A stretch of DNA of 64,000 bases from NCBI GenBank assembly GCA_035761265.1, contig DASTRL010000302.1:1-64000 (forward strand). The letters are read 5' to 3'. The DNA is from CADEED01 sp035761265 (GTDB lineage Bacteria; Pseudomonadota; Gammaproteobacteria; Steroidobacterales; Steroidobacteraceae). Shown here in pieces: positions 20,386 through 28,857 of this stretch (position 1 is the first letter of the stretch; the number at the start of each line of letters is the position of its first letter). The translations under genes and the position numbers were made by a program. The notes beneath the pieces were generated by a model. The model ran no database searches. It saw only the letters and a program-made list of their open reading frames with translations, and had not been told where the DNA came from.

Positions 20386-21383
20386 ATCCGCGGCGGCGCC
20401 GAGTCGTGCTGCTTGCCCTCGCCGCGGCGCTGGCTGGCGGCGGCGTCGCCTGGTGGAACCGGGCGACGGCCCACTACCTCGACGGCGACTTCGCGCCCTT
20501 CCTGGCCTCGTTCGCCGCGCCGCCCGCGCGCGGCTCCACCGAAGAACGGGCGGAACTGCAGTTGCTGCTGCAACTGCAGGCTACGCGCACCGCAGCCGAG
20601 GTACGCGCGGCGCAAGCCGATCGCAAGACCGAGATCACGCGGTTCGCGCAGGCACTGGGCAGCGATGCGCGCACCATCGCCTCGCTGCGCCACCTCGCGC
20701 GCCTCGCCGAGGATGTCGAAGACGACATCCGCCCCTACGTGCGCGCGGCCAAGCACCGCTTCCGGCGCCTGCGGCCGAGCGAGATCGACGCCGCGATCCA
20801 TCCGTGCATCGGCGACGTCGCGGCCGACCTGTCGTACCCGAGCGGCCACGCCGCCTATGGATACACGATGGGCTATCTACTCGCGGACATGGTGCCCGAA
20901 CGCCGCGGCGCGCTGCTGGCCCGCGCCGCCGAATTCGCCCGCCAGCGCATGGTGTGCGGCGTGCATTTTCCGAGCGACGTCCGCGCCGGGCAGCTCGGCG
21001 CCGACTGGCTCATGCAGAGCTTCCGGAGGAACCCGGCGTTCCTGATCGATCGCGACCGCGCCGCGCAGGAACTGCGCGCCGCACTGCACCTGCCGCCGAC
21101 AGCTCAGGCCTCCGGCCACTCCAGCGCCAGGCGCGCGCCGCCCAGGCGATTGCTGGAGGCCGCGGCGACCCGGCCGCGATGCAGGGTGGCGATGCGCGCG
21201 ACGATGGCGAGCCCGAGCCCGTATCCGCCGGTGTCGCGATTGCGACTGGTGTCGAGCCGGGTGAACGCATGGAACACGGAGGCGCGATGCGCCTCGGGAA
21301 TGCCCTCGCCGTCGTCCTCGACCACCAGGCGGCAGATGCCCTGCTCGCGGACGACCTCCACGATCACGCTGCGGCGCGCGTAG
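20382..21383 (+). CDS. Class A (PhoN-like, PAP2 superfamily) acid phosphatase with antisense-encoded tail
   Basis: Exported phosphatase with an N-terminal hydrophobic segment (VVLLALAAALAGGGVAWW). The complete bacterial class A signature is present: K-x6-RP (KHRFRRLRP, about 124-132), PSGH (153-156) and R-x5-H-x3-D (R189, H195, D199). The family domain ends near residue 240. The frame has no stop there and continues 93 residues to 21383, so 280 bp run antisense through the 3' end of the histidine kinase gene. That tail is Arg/Ser/Thr-rich and probably not a folded domain. Translationally coupled to glpK. Confidence 0.8.
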   Translation: MNPRRRRVVLLALAAALAGGGVAWWNRATAHYLDGDFAPFLASFAAPPARGSTEERAELQLLLQLQATRTAAEVRAAQADRKTEITRFAQALGSDARTIASLRHLARLAEDVEDDIRPYVRAAKHRFRRLRPSEIDAAIHPCIGDVAADLSYPSGHAAYGYTMGYLLADMVPERRGALLARAAEFARQRMVCGVHFPSDVRAGQLGADWLMQSFRRNPAFLIDRDRAAQELRAALHLPPTAQASGHSSARRAPPRRLLEAAATRPRCRVAMRATMASPSPYPPVSRLRLVSSRVNAWNTEARCASGMPSPSSSTTRRQMPCSRTTSTITLRRA

Positions 21384-22387
21384 CGCAGCGCGTTGGCGAG
21401 CAGATTGCTCAATGCCAGCGCCATGAGCCGTGGTTCCATCCACAGCACATCGACGCCCGCATGCTGCACGTTGACCGTGCGCATGTGCGGCGGACACGAG
21501 GACAGCACCTGCTTGAGCCAGGGCTCGACCGGCACGGACTGGCAATCCATGCGCAGTCCCGGGTGGTCGAGCCGCGCGTAATCGAGCATGTCGGAGATGA
21601 GGTCGTCGATCTGCTGCACGTCGTTGCTGACGGCGCGCAGCTGCAGATGCAGCCGCTCGTCCACCTCGCCTTCGAGCACGGCGACGGCGAAGCGCACGCG
21701 GGCCAGCGGCGTGCGCATCTCGTGCGACAGCGCCGCGGTCATTTCCTTGTGGCTCTGGATGAGCTGGCTCACGCGCGCGGACATGTCGTCGAGATTGCGA
21801 GCCAGGCTCCTCACCTGCGTGGTGCGGCGCGCGGTATCGAGCGGCTCGCGGTAGTCGGAAGCGAACTTTTGCGAAGCTTCGGTGAGCACGCGCATGTCGG
21901 TGAGCAGCGGCTTCAGCCACAGGCCGACGATGAGCAGGATCGAGGCATAGAACAGCACGGGCAGCAGCCGCGCGGCCCACCCTTCCGACGGCGGATCGAA
22001 GGGGCCCAGGCGGATCGCACCGCCGAGCGCCGGCGCGCGCCACAGGTAGTACATCCTGCCGGCGTCGTCCACGAGTTCGCTCGGCGCATCGCCCAATGGC
22101 GCGGCGCCGGAAATGTCGCCGGCTTCGAGCACGTCCAGCTCCAGGCCCAGCCGCCGGCCAAGCTCCGCGGCGCGCTGCGGGCGCGCCTCCGCCGGGACGG
22201 CGGCAAGGTCGCTCTGCATCAACTTCAGCGTCGCGACCAGCCAGGGATCGGCCGCGCACACCTGGCGCGCCTGCAGGGCTCCGAAACCGAGGTCGAGCAG
22301 CATCGCCACGATCAGCAGGCCGCCGGCCAGCACCACGTAGGAGCGGATGAACAGGCCGCGCTCGCCGGCTGCGAGCCACTCCTTCAA
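21104..22387 (-). CDS. RstB-like sensor histidine kinase
   Basis: Inner-membrane two-component sensor, 427 aa. Transmembrane segments at about 12-34 and 141-160 flank a periplasmic domain of about 105 residues. Then follow HAMP, the HisKA box SHEMRTPLAR (phospho-acceptor H222), and HATPase_c with LSNLLANALRYARR, EDDGEGIPE and GGYGLGLAIV. The likely start is TTG 22387, overlapping the regulator stop (TTGA); GTG 22402 is an alternative. Last gene of the mipA/DUF3019/regulator/kinase operon. Its 3' 280 bp overlap the convergent phosphatase. Confidence 0.9.
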   Translation of the reverse strand: MKEWLAAGERGLFIRSYVVLAGGLLIVAMLLDLGFGALQARQVCAADPWLVATLKLMQSDLAAVPAEARPQRAAELGRRLGLELDVLEAGDISGAAPLGDAPSELVDDAGRMYYLWRAPALGGAIRLGPFDPPSEGWAARLLPVLFYASILLIVGLWLKPLLTDMRVLTEASQKFASDYREPLDTARRTTQVRSLARNLDDMSARVSQLIQSHKEMTAALSHEMRTPLARVRFAVAVLEGEVDERLHLQLRAVSNDVQQIDDLISDMLDYARLDHPGLRMDCQSVPVEPWLKQVLSSCPPHMRTVNVQHAGVDVLWMEPRLMALALSNLLANALRYARRSVIVEVVREQGICRLVVEDDGEGIPEAHRASVFHAFTRLDTSRNRDTGGYGLGLAIVARIATLHRGRVAAASSNRLGGARLALEWPEA

Positions 22388-23103
22388 GCGACGCTTTCCC
22401 ACGCGTCCGGCACGAGCAGATAGCCCTTGCCCCACACCGTCTTGATGCGCGTCGGCGCGGCGGCATCGTCGCCCAGCTTGCGGCGCAGCTTGGACACGCG
22501 ACCGTCGATGGACCTGTCGATGCCGTCGTAGTCGATGCCGCGCATGCTGCGGAATACCTCGTCGCGGCTCACCAGCTCGCCGGCACGCCGCGCCAACAGG
22601 TTCAGCAGCTCGAACTCCTGCGTGGTCAGGGGTATCGGCCGGCCATGCAGCCACACCTCGCGCGAAGTCTCGCTGATGCGCAACGCGCCGAGCTGCAGGT
22701 CCGCGCGCCGCTCACCGGCCGCGCCGGCCCGCTCCGAGCGGCGCAGCAGCGCGCGGATGCGCGCCAGCAGCACCATGGGTTCGACGGGCTTCATCACGTA
22801 GTCGTCGGCGCCGGACTCGAGCCCGATGACGTGATCGAAATCGGTATCGCGCGCCGTGAGGATCAGGATGGGCACGTCGTTCACCCGGCGCAGCTCGCGG
22901 CAGATGGCGAGACCGTCCTTGCCTGGCAGCAACAGGTCGAGCAGCACCAGTCGCGGACGCTCCTGAGCGAATCGCTCGAGCGCGCGGTCGCCGCGCGCCT
23001 CCACCGAGACTCGCAGGCCATTCTGGCCGAGGTAGGTGGCCGTCAGTTCGGCGAGGCGCGCATCGTCCTCGATGAGCAGGATGTCGACGTTCGAGGCGTT
23101 CAT
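22384..23103 (-). CDS. RstA-like OmpR-family response regulator
   Basis: 239-aa DNA-binding regulator. The receiver domain has the acidic pair E12-D13-D14, phosphorylation site D56 (LVLLDLLLPGKDG), T in LILTARD and K in VMKPVEP. The winged-helix C-terminal domain contains RGIDYDGIDRSIDGRVSKLRRKLGD, close to what is typical of RstA, and ends KTVWGKGYLLVPDAWE. It overlaps the DUF3019 stop and the kinase start by 4 nt each. Likely acts on the mipA promoter region; a 7-bp inverted repeat at 24504-24521 is a candidate site. Confidence 0.93.
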   Translation of the reverse strand: MNASNVDILLIEDDARLAELTATYLGQNGLRVSVEARGDRALERFAQERPRLVLLDLLLPGKDGLAICRELRRVNDVPILILTARDTDFDHVIGLESGADDYVMKPVEPMVLLARIRALLRRSERAGAAGERRADLQLGALRISETSREVWLHGRPIPLTTQEFELLNLLARRAGELVSRDEVFRSMRGIDYDGIDRSIDGRVSKLRRKLGDDAAAPTRIKTVWGKGYLLVPDAWESVA

Positions 23104-23513
23104 AGCACGTCCCAGACGTGGCGCGTGCGCCGGTCACGCCGTCGGTCGGCCGAGTCGAGCCGCAGTACCTCGATCTTCACTTCGGCCGCGCGCTGCGTAC
23201 CGCCCGGTACGCCGAGCCAGTAGAAGAACGGCTCGCTCACCAGGCGTTGCTGCGCAAAATTGCCGGAGAGCGCATTCGGCCAGCAGCGCAGCGGGGTGCT
23301 CAGCGCGCTGTCGTTGAGGCAGAACTCGGCTGCCAGGGGGCTGCGCCAGCGGATGTCGAACGTCATCGAGCAGGCCGCCGCGTCACTGTCGAGCACGCAT
23401 AACAACGGTTTCACCAGCAGACGCGCCGCGGGCAGATCAGCGGCCGCCGCGGTGTGCGCGGCCGCCAGACACGACGCGATCAGCCAACAAGGGAGCCTGC
23501 GCATGGCGTTCAA
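23100..23513 (-). CDS. DUF3019 family periplasmic protein
   Basis: 137 aa with a signal peptide (MRRLPCWLIASCLAAAHTAAAA). The mature part of about 110 residues has four cysteines (LLCVLDSDAAACSM, AEFCLND, LRCWPN) that could form two disulfides. The pattern ARLLVKPLLCVL..C...F.IRW....FCL matches the DUF3019 family as I recall it, whose genes often neighbour OmpR-type two-component systems. No function is established. It overlaps mipA and the regulator by 4 nt each. A periplasmic modulator of the kinase or partner of the porin is inference. Confidence 0.8.
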   Translation of the reverse strand: MNAMRRLPCWLIASCLAAAHTAAAADLPAARLLVKPLLCVLDSDAAACSMTFDIRWRSPLAAEFCLNDSALSTPLRCWPNALSGNFAQQRLVSEPFFYWLGVPGGTQRAAEVKIEVLRLDSADRRRDRRTRHVWDVL

Positions 23514-24427
23514 AAGGTCCAGGCGAGACCGGAAAAATACCCGAACACGTGATCCTCCTTGGCGAGCGGGCTCGCGGCCACGTCATCCGCAAGCCTCTCG
23601 TAGTTGACCGACAGCGCGATGCGCAGGTTGCGGCTCAGGTAGTAGTTGGTGACCAGACCGCCTTCGAAGCCGAATCCGCCGCCCGACCGGTAGGCCGGCA
23701 GCGCGAACGTCGCTTCGTCCTTGTGAACGCCCCAGTAGTAATCGTTGAGCCGTGCGCTCTTGTACGCAATACCCAAGGTGGGCGTGACGGACAGGCGGCC
23801 AGTCGTCCAGCGGCGCGAATAATACGCGGACAACTCGTAACCGCCGTGCGTGCCGCTCACGTCGTGAAACGCGCGCAGCGTGGCCGAGCCCCAATCGCCG
23901 TCGATCAGCGACTCCACGCCGAGCTCGATGGCGTAGTCGCGATCCGGTGGCTGCACCTGCACGGGCTGATCGATCTTGACGCCGGTGACGGGGTCCACGA
24001 GCGGCGCGGGACCCGCGGTGGTATACGCAAAATTCACGTAACGCGTATTGGTCTTGCCGAAGAACACTCGATCGTCGTTGAGGCGGGCCACCAGGCTCGT
24101 GGTCGAGCGAGAACCGTCGATCATCGTGAAGCCCACGTCGCCGTTGTCGAAGAACCAGCGTTTGCCGAACCAGGCGATGTCGACGTCGACGACCACCGGG
24201 ATGTCTTCGGACTGGATCACCGGATTCGTGCGCCGGCCGTAGCCCAGCGCGGCACCGAGGCGCCAATGCCTTTCGGGCTCGCCAGGCTGCTGGGTCGCGG
24301 AAGTGTTGCCGGTCGTGACGGCAGAAGGCTCCGGGCTCGTGTCCTGCGCGTGAACGGACGCAGCCACGGCCCACAACGCCGCGATTTTCAAGATGTTTCC
24401 GGCTGTACGCACGATCTGGCGAAGCAT
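23510..24427 (-). CDS. MipA/OmpV-family outer-membrane protein
   Basis: 305-aa beta-barrel protein. A signal peptide (about residues 1-28, ending VAASVHAQ) precedes HWRLGAALGYGRRTNPVIQSEDIPVVVDVDIAWFGKRWFFDNGDVGFT, the typical first strands of MipA/OmpV. The protein ends FGYFSGLAWTF with the C-terminal Phe common to outer-membrane barrels. The ATG at 24427 is preferred to one 18 codons upstream because it starts the signal peptide. A TACACT box at 24462-24457 may be its -10. First gene of the operon with DUF3019, rstA-like and rstB-like. Confidence 0.9.
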   Translation of the reverse strand: MLRQIVRTAGNILKIAALWAVAASVHAQDTSPEPSAVTTGNTSATQQPGEPERHWRLGAALGYGRRTNPVIQSEDIPVVVDVDIAWFGKRWFFDNGDVGFTMIDGSRSTTSLVARLNDDRVFFGKTNTRYVNFAYTTAGPAPLVDPVTGVKIDQPVQVQPPDRDYAIELGVESLIDGDWGSATLRAFHDVSGTHGGYELSAYYSRRWTTGRLSVTPTLGIAYKSARLNDYYWGVHKDEATFALPAYRSGGGFGFEGGLVTNYYLSRNLRIALSVNYERLADDVAASPLAKEDHVFGYFSGLAWTF

Positions 24428-24503
24428 CGCTGAACCATCCGCCGAAACTGTCGAAAAGTGTAGCCGTCGCACGGTGAACACAGTTATCGACGAATTCGCG
24501 CAA

Positions 24504-24521
24504 CGATTGCCACAGCAATCG
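24504..24521. promoter_or_regulatory. 7-bp inverted repeat upstream of mipA
   Basis: CGATTGC-CACA-GCAATCG, perfect arms with a 4-bp spacer, about 77 bp upstream of the mipA ATG and 46 bp before the divergent small ORF. Candidate operator for the operon's own response regulator. Confidence 0.35.
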
Positions 24522-24566
24522 CGGCGTCGCTACGCGATCTTGCCGGACAGATCAGGGAGGTTTGTC

Positions 24567-24848
24567 GTGCCCGCTCGACCAGCCAGACTCGCGCCTCGCA
24601 TCATCGCATCGCTGCTCGCCGGAATGACGCTGCCCGGCCAGGGCGATTCCGCGCACCGCGTCGAGCTCGCGCATTCCACCCGGGAGGCTCCTGCGGAAAG
24701 CCTGGCGGCTGGCCTGCCGCTGGCAGTGCCGCTCGCTGCCGCGACACTTTCGAGCGATGCAGGGGCTGCGCCGCCCGAGCCACCGGTTCTCGAATTCACA
24801 TATCTGAGGCTGGAATCCGCAAAGCCGCCGACGAGCGGACCGTACTGA
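24567..24848 (+). CDS. Possible small secreted protein, unknown
   Basis: A 93-aa frame from GTG 24567 with a good Shine-Dalgarno (AGGGAGG, 24554-24560) six bases before it. The N-terminus has arginines then a moderately hydrophobic stretch (IIASLLAGMTLPGQGDSA) that could be a signal peptide. The rest is Ala/Pro/Glu-rich with no recognised motif. It is the only candidate gene in the 443-bp gap between mipA and dnaJ, divergent from mipA and convergent on dnaJ. It may be a chance frame. Confidence 0.35.
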   Translation: MPARPARLAPRIIASLLAGMTLPGQGDSAHRVELAHSTREAPAESLAAGLPLAVPLAAATLSSDAGAAPPEPPVLEFTYLRLESAKPPTSGPY

Positions 24849-24870
24849 GCTGACTGGATCGGGCCTGCGC

Positions 24871-26016
24871 TCAGGTCGGCTCGCTGGAGAAGAAGCGCTT
24901 TACGCCCTCGAAGAAGCTCTCCCCGCGCGGCGTGTGCTTGGCGATGTCCTTCTTGAGGGATTCATCGAACTTGCGCAGCAGCTCGCGCTGCTCGCTCGAC
25001 AAGTTCACCGGTGTTTCGACCACCACGCGGCAGAACAGGTCGCCGCGCGCGCCGCCGCGCACCGGCTTCACGCCCTTGTCGCGCAGGCGGAAGACCCGGC
25101 CCGACTGCGTCTCGGAAGGAATTTTCAGCGACACGTGCCCATCGAGTGTCGGCACTTCGACGCTGCCGCCCAGCACCGCCGTCGCAAAACTCACCGGCAC
25201 TTCGCACGACAAGTGCTCTCCGTCACGCTCGAAGATCTCGTGCTCGCGCACGTGGACTTCGACGTACAGATCTCCCGGCGGTCCGCCATTGCGACCCGAC
25301 TCGCCTTCGCCCGACAGGCGGATGCGATCACCGGTATCGACGCCGGCCGGGATCTTCACGGCGAGACGCTTGGAGCGCCGCACCCGACCCTGCCCAAGGC
25401 AGCTGTCGCAGGGATTCTTGATGATGGTGCCGCTGCCGCGACACTTCGGACATGGCTGCTGCAGCTGGAAGAAGCCTTGCGAGATGCGCACCTGGCCCAT
25501 GCCGTTGCAGGTCTCGCAGGTGACGGGCTTGTGGCCTTTGGCCGCGCCGCTGCCACCGCAGGTGTCGCACTCCATGAGTTTGGCGACATCGATCTCCACC
25601 GAATGACCGAACACGGCCTGGTTCAGATCGATTTCGAGCTCGTACTTGAGATCGGCGCCGCGAAACACCTGCGAGCGCCCACCACCGCGGCGGCCGGCGC
25701 CGAAAATGTCGCCGAACATCTCGCCGAACATTTCGCCGAACGCGTCCGCGCCGTGGAAACCACCGCGGCCCGCGCCACCCTGCCGCGAGGCATCGATGCC
25801 CGCATGCCCGTGCTGGTCGTAGATGGCGCGCTTCTCGGAATCGCAGAGAACTTCGTAGGCCTCCTTGGCCTCCTTGAATTTCTCTTCGGCTTCCTTGTCA
25901 CCCGGACACCGGTCCGGGTGATATTTCATCGCCAGTCGACGATAAGCCTTCTTGACGTCGGCCTCGGACGCCGTGCGCGGCAGATCGAGCACCTTGTAGT
26001 AATCGCGTTTCGACAT
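24871..26016 (-). CDS. dnaJ: Chaperone DnaJ (Hsp40)
   Basis: DnaK co-chaperone, 381 aa. The J domain has HPD at about residues 33-35 (KYHPDRCPGD), then a G/F-rich linker, four zinc-finger repeats (CDTCGGSG, CETCNGMG, CPKCRGSG, CDSCLGQG) and the C-terminal substrate-binding domains (GDLYVEVHV; GDLFCRVVVETPVNLS). It lies 33 nt after dnaK and is probably transcribed from the dnaK and grpE promoters. Confidence 0.97.
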   Translation of the reverse strand: MSKRDYYKVLDLPRTASEADVKKAYRRLAMKYHPDRCPGDKEAEEKFKEAKEAYEVLCDSEKRAIYDQHGHAGIDASRQGGAGRGGFHGADAFGEMFGEMFGDIFGAGRRGGGRSQVFRGADLKYELEIDLNQAVFGHSVEIDVAKLMECDTCGGSGAAKGHKPVTCETCNGMGQVRISQGFFQLQQPCPKCRGSGTIIKNPCDSCLGQGRVRRSKRLAVKIPAGVDTGDRIRLSGEGESGRNGGPPGDLYVEVHVREHEIFERDGEHLSCEVPVSFATAVLGGSVEVPTLDGHVSLKIPSETQSGRVFRLRDKGVKPVRGGARGDLFCRVVVETPVNLSSEQRELLRKFDESLKKDIAKHTPRGESFFEGVKRFFSSEPT

Positions 26017-26049
26017 TCGGCGACGTCCCCTCCCAGGGACCGATCAGGA

Positions 26050-28002
26050 TCAGGACGCCTTCTTCTTGTCCTTCACTTCCTCGAATTCCGCATCGACCGC
26101 ATCGTCGTTGCCCTTGCCTGACGAAGACGCGCCACCCGCGCTCGAGCCGCCGGTCTCACCCTGCGGACCCGCACCGGCGCCGGCCTGGGCCGCCGCCGCC
26201 TGCTGGGCAATTTTGCCCGAAGCCTGCATGAGCGCCTCGGCCTTCTTGTCGATGGCCGCCTTGTCGTCGCCCTTGAGCACGCTGCGCAGATCCGACAGCG
26301 CGGACTCGACCTTGGCGCGCTCGGCACCCTCGACCTTGTCGCCGAGATCCTTCAGCGACTTCTCCACGGCGTGCACCAGCTGGTCGGCACGATTGCGCGA
26401 CTCGACCAGCTCGCGAAACTTCTTGTCTTCCTCGGCGTGCGCCTCGGCATCGGACACCATGCGCTTGATCTCTTCCTCGGACAGGCCCGAAGACGCCTTG
26501 ATGACGATCTTCTGCTCCTTGCCGGTGGACTTGTCCTTGGCGCCGACGTGCATGATGCCGTTGGCGTCGATGTCGAAAGTCACCTCGATCTGCGGCATGC
26601 CACGCGGCTGCGGCGGGATGTCGGTGAGGTCGAACTTGCCCAGCGACTTGTTGTCCGCCGCGCGGTCGCGCTCACCCTGCAGCACGTGGATGGTCACCGC
26701 GCTCTGACTGTCGTCGGCGGTCGAGAATACCTGCGAGGTCTTGGTCGGAATCGTGGTGTTCTTCTCGATGAGCTTGGTCATGACGCCGCCCAGCGTCTCG
26801 ATGCCCAGCGACAGCGGGGTCACGTCGAGCAGCAGCACGTCCTTGACCTCGCCCGCCAGCACGCCGCCCTGGATGGCCGCGCCCACGGCGACGGCTTCAT
26901 CGGGATTCACGTCCTTGCGCGGCTCCTTGCCGAAGAAATCCTTCACGTACTTCTGCACCAGCGGCATGCGCGTCTGGCCACCGACGAGGATGACCTCGGC
27001 CACGTCCTGGGTGCCCACGCCCGCATCCTTGAGAGCAGTGCGGCAGGGGTCGATGGTCCGCTTGACCAGGTCCTCCACCAGGCTCTCGAGCTTGGCGCGC
27101 GTGAGCTTGATGTTGAGATGCTTGGGACCCGACGCATCCGCCGTGATGTACGGCAGGTTCACGTCGGTCTGCTGGCTGGAAGACAACTCGATCTTGGCCT
27201 TCTCCGCGGCTTCCTTGAGCCGCTGCACGGCCAGCGGGTCCTTGCGCACGTCGACGCCGGACTCCTTGAGGAATTCCTCCGCAAGAAAATTGATGATGCG
27301 CAGGTCGAAGTCTTCGCCACCGAGGAACGTATCGCCGTTCGTGGACAGCACTTCGAACTGACGCTCGCCGTCGATCTCGGCGATTTCGATGATGGACACG
27401 TCGAAGGTGCCGCCGCCCAGGTCGTAGACGGCGATCTTGCGATCCTTGCCGGCCTTGTCGAGGCCATAGGCGAGCGCGGCCGCGGTCGGCTCATTGATGA
27501 TGCGCTTCACCTCCAGACCCGCGATGCGGCCCGCGTCCTTGGTTGCCTGGCGCTGCGAGTCATTGAAATAGGCAGGCACGGTGATGACGGCTTCGGTGAC
27601 TTCCTCGCCGAGGAAATCCTCCGCCGTCTTCTTCATCTTCATGAGCACGCGTGCGGAAACTTCCGGGGGGGCCATCTTCTTGCCCTGGGCTTCCACCCAC
27701 GCATCGCCGTTGTCGGCCTTGGCGATCTTGTAAGGCACCATCTTGATGTCGCGCTGGACGACTTCGTCCTCGAAGCGACGGCCGATGAGGCGCTTGACCG
27801 CAAAAAGCGTGTTTTGTGGATTGGTGACTGCCTGTCGTTTGGCGGACTGGCCCACCAGCACTTCGTTGTCCTTGGTGAACGCGACGATGGACGGCGTGGT
27901 GCGATCACCTTCGCTGTTCTCGATGACGCGCGGCTTGCCGCCTTCCATGATGGCGACGCAGGAATTGGTGGTTCCCAGATCGATGCCGATTACCTTAGCC
28001 AT
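26050..28002 (-). CDS. dnaK: Chaperone DnaK (Hsp70)
   Basis: ATP-driven chaperone, 650 aa. Starts MAKVIGIDLGTTNSCVAIMEG. Has the ATPase signatures VYDLGGGTFDVSIIE and VILVGGQTRMPLVQ, the linker DVLLLDVTPLSLGIET, the substrate-binding domain, and an acidic tail DDAVDAEFEEVKD. GGAG lies before the ATG. It has its own sigma-32-like promoter in the 105-bp gap after grpE. Confidence 0.98.
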   Translation of the reverse strand: MAKVIGIDLGTTNSCVAIMEGGKPRVIENSEGDRTTPSIVAFTKDNEVLVGQSAKRQAVTNPQNTLFAVKRLIGRRFEDEVVQRDIKMVPYKIAKADNGDAWVEAQGKKMAPPEVSARVLMKMKKTAEDFLGEEVTEAVITVPAYFNDSQRQATKDAGRIAGLEVKRIINEPTAAALAYGLDKAGKDRKIAVYDLGGGTFDVSIIEIAEIDGERQFEVLSTNGDTFLGGEDFDLRIINFLAEEFLKESGVDVRKDPLAVQRLKEAAEKAKIELSSSQQTDVNLPYITADASGPKHLNIKLTRAKLESLVEDLVKRTIDPCRTALKDAGVGTQDVAEVILVGGQTRMPLVQKYVKDFFGKEPRKDVNPDEAVAVGAAIQGGVLAGEVKDVLLLDVTPLSLGIETLGGVMTKLIEKNTTIPTKTSQVFSTADDSQSAVTIHVLQGERDRAADNKSLGKFDLTDIPPQPRGMPQIEVTFDIDANGIMHVGAKDKSTGKEQKIVIKASSGLSEEEIKRMVSDAEAHAEEDKKFRELVESRNRADQLVHAVEKSLKDLGDKVEGAERAKVESALSDLRSVLKGDDKAAIDKKAEALMQASGKIAQQAAAAQAGAGAGPQGETGGSSAGGASSSGKGNDDAVDAEFEEVKDKKKAS

Positions 28003-28045
28003 AAAATCTCCACTGCCTCTTTTTGGGTATTGACCCGTTGCCCCT

Positions 28046-28073
28046 TACTGGAGGCCGAGCCATTTGTTTCAAG
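28046..28073 (-). promoter_or_regulatory. sigma-32-like promoter of dnaK
   Basis: Minus strand CTTGAAA (28073-28067, perfect heat-shock -35), 12-nt spacer, CCTCCAGTA (28054-28046, partial match to CCCCATNTA). It is 44 nt upstream of the dnaK start. Confidence 0.55.
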
Positions 28074-28107
28074 AAAGAATTGTCGCCTTTGGACCCGGTC
28101 TTGCCGC

Positions 28108-28671
28108 TCAGGTCCTGGCCGCCGACACGACCACCCGCGCGGGGCGCAGCAGGCGGCCATTGAGCTGGTAGCCCTTCTGGATCACCGCGAGCACGGTGTT
28201 CGGTTCGGCATCGCTGGGCTGGGCCATCATGGCCTCGTGCAGCTCCGGGTTGAACGGCTGACCCTCGGGATTCAGCTCCTCGATCTGTGCCTTCTCGAAG
28301 GCCTTGGCCAGCAGACGCTGCGTGGCGCGCTGTCCCTCGATGAGACTTGCGGCATCGGGCGCGGCGGCATCCCCTTTCGAAGCCGCCGCAAGCGCCAGCT
28401 CGAGCGAATCCATCACCCCGATCAGGTCCTGCGCGAATTTCTCGACCGCGAACAGCCGCGTGCTTTCCAGATCTTTGGCGGCTCGCTTACGGACGTTTTC
28501 GACGTCGGCCAGCGCGCGCAGGTATTGCTCCCAGTGAGCCTTGGCACGCTCTTCGGCCGCCGCGAGCTCCGACTTCAGGCGCTCCATTTCGACCAGCTGC
28601 ACGGCCGTTTCGGGCAGCACTTCGGTTTTTTCATCCAGCATGGAAGACGGCGCGTTCGACGGCTCAGGCAT
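28108..28671 (-). CDS. grpE: Nucleotide exchange factor GrpE
   Basis: Releases ADP from DnaK. 187 aa: an N-terminal long alpha-helix (ETAVQLVEMERLKSELAAAEERAKAHWEQYLRALADVENVRKRAAKDLE) then the beta-sheet domain with the family signature PFNPELHEAMMAQPSDAEPNTVLAVIQKGYQLNGRLLRPARVVVS. Located between hrcA and dnaK with a sigma-32-like promoter upstream. Confidence 0.96.
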   Translation of the reverse strand: MPEPSNAPSSMLDEKTEVLPETAVQLVEMERLKSELAAAEERAKAHWEQYLRALADVENVRKRAAKDLESTRLFAVEKFAQDLIGVMDSLELALAAASKGDAAAPDAASLIEGQRATQRLLAKAFEKAQIEELNPEGQPFNPELHEAMMAQPSDAEPNTVLAVIQKGYQLNGRLLRPARVVVSAART

Positions 28672-28729
28672 TCAGGACCTCGAATGAAATCAAAGATTTG
28701 AAATCTGTCGGCTACGAAGATTGGCGGCG

Positions 28730-28758
28730 ATGTTGGGGTCGGCAATCTCGAATCAAGG
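28730..28758 (-). promoter_or_regulatory. sigma-32-like promoter of grpE-dnaK-dnaJ
   Basis: Minus strand CCTTGATT (28758-28751), 12-nt spacer, CCCCAACAT (28738-28730), close to CTTGAAA-N-CCCCATNT. The 186-bp hrcA-grpE gap otherwise holds no gene, and no CIRCE element is visible in it. Confidence 0.65.
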
Positions 28759-28857
28759 GGCGCGCACTGTGGACGGAGTCGCCCGAAGACGCAATGCGGA
28801 TTGATCCGACAGCGCCGGTCAGCGGGCTCGGGCCGACTCGAGCCCCGCGCCGGGGAC

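Noticed and set aside
28760..28785. GCACTG..GAGTCG near grpE as a CIRCE element
   Set aside because: The arms and the spacing (6 rather than 9) do not fit the CIRCE consensus.
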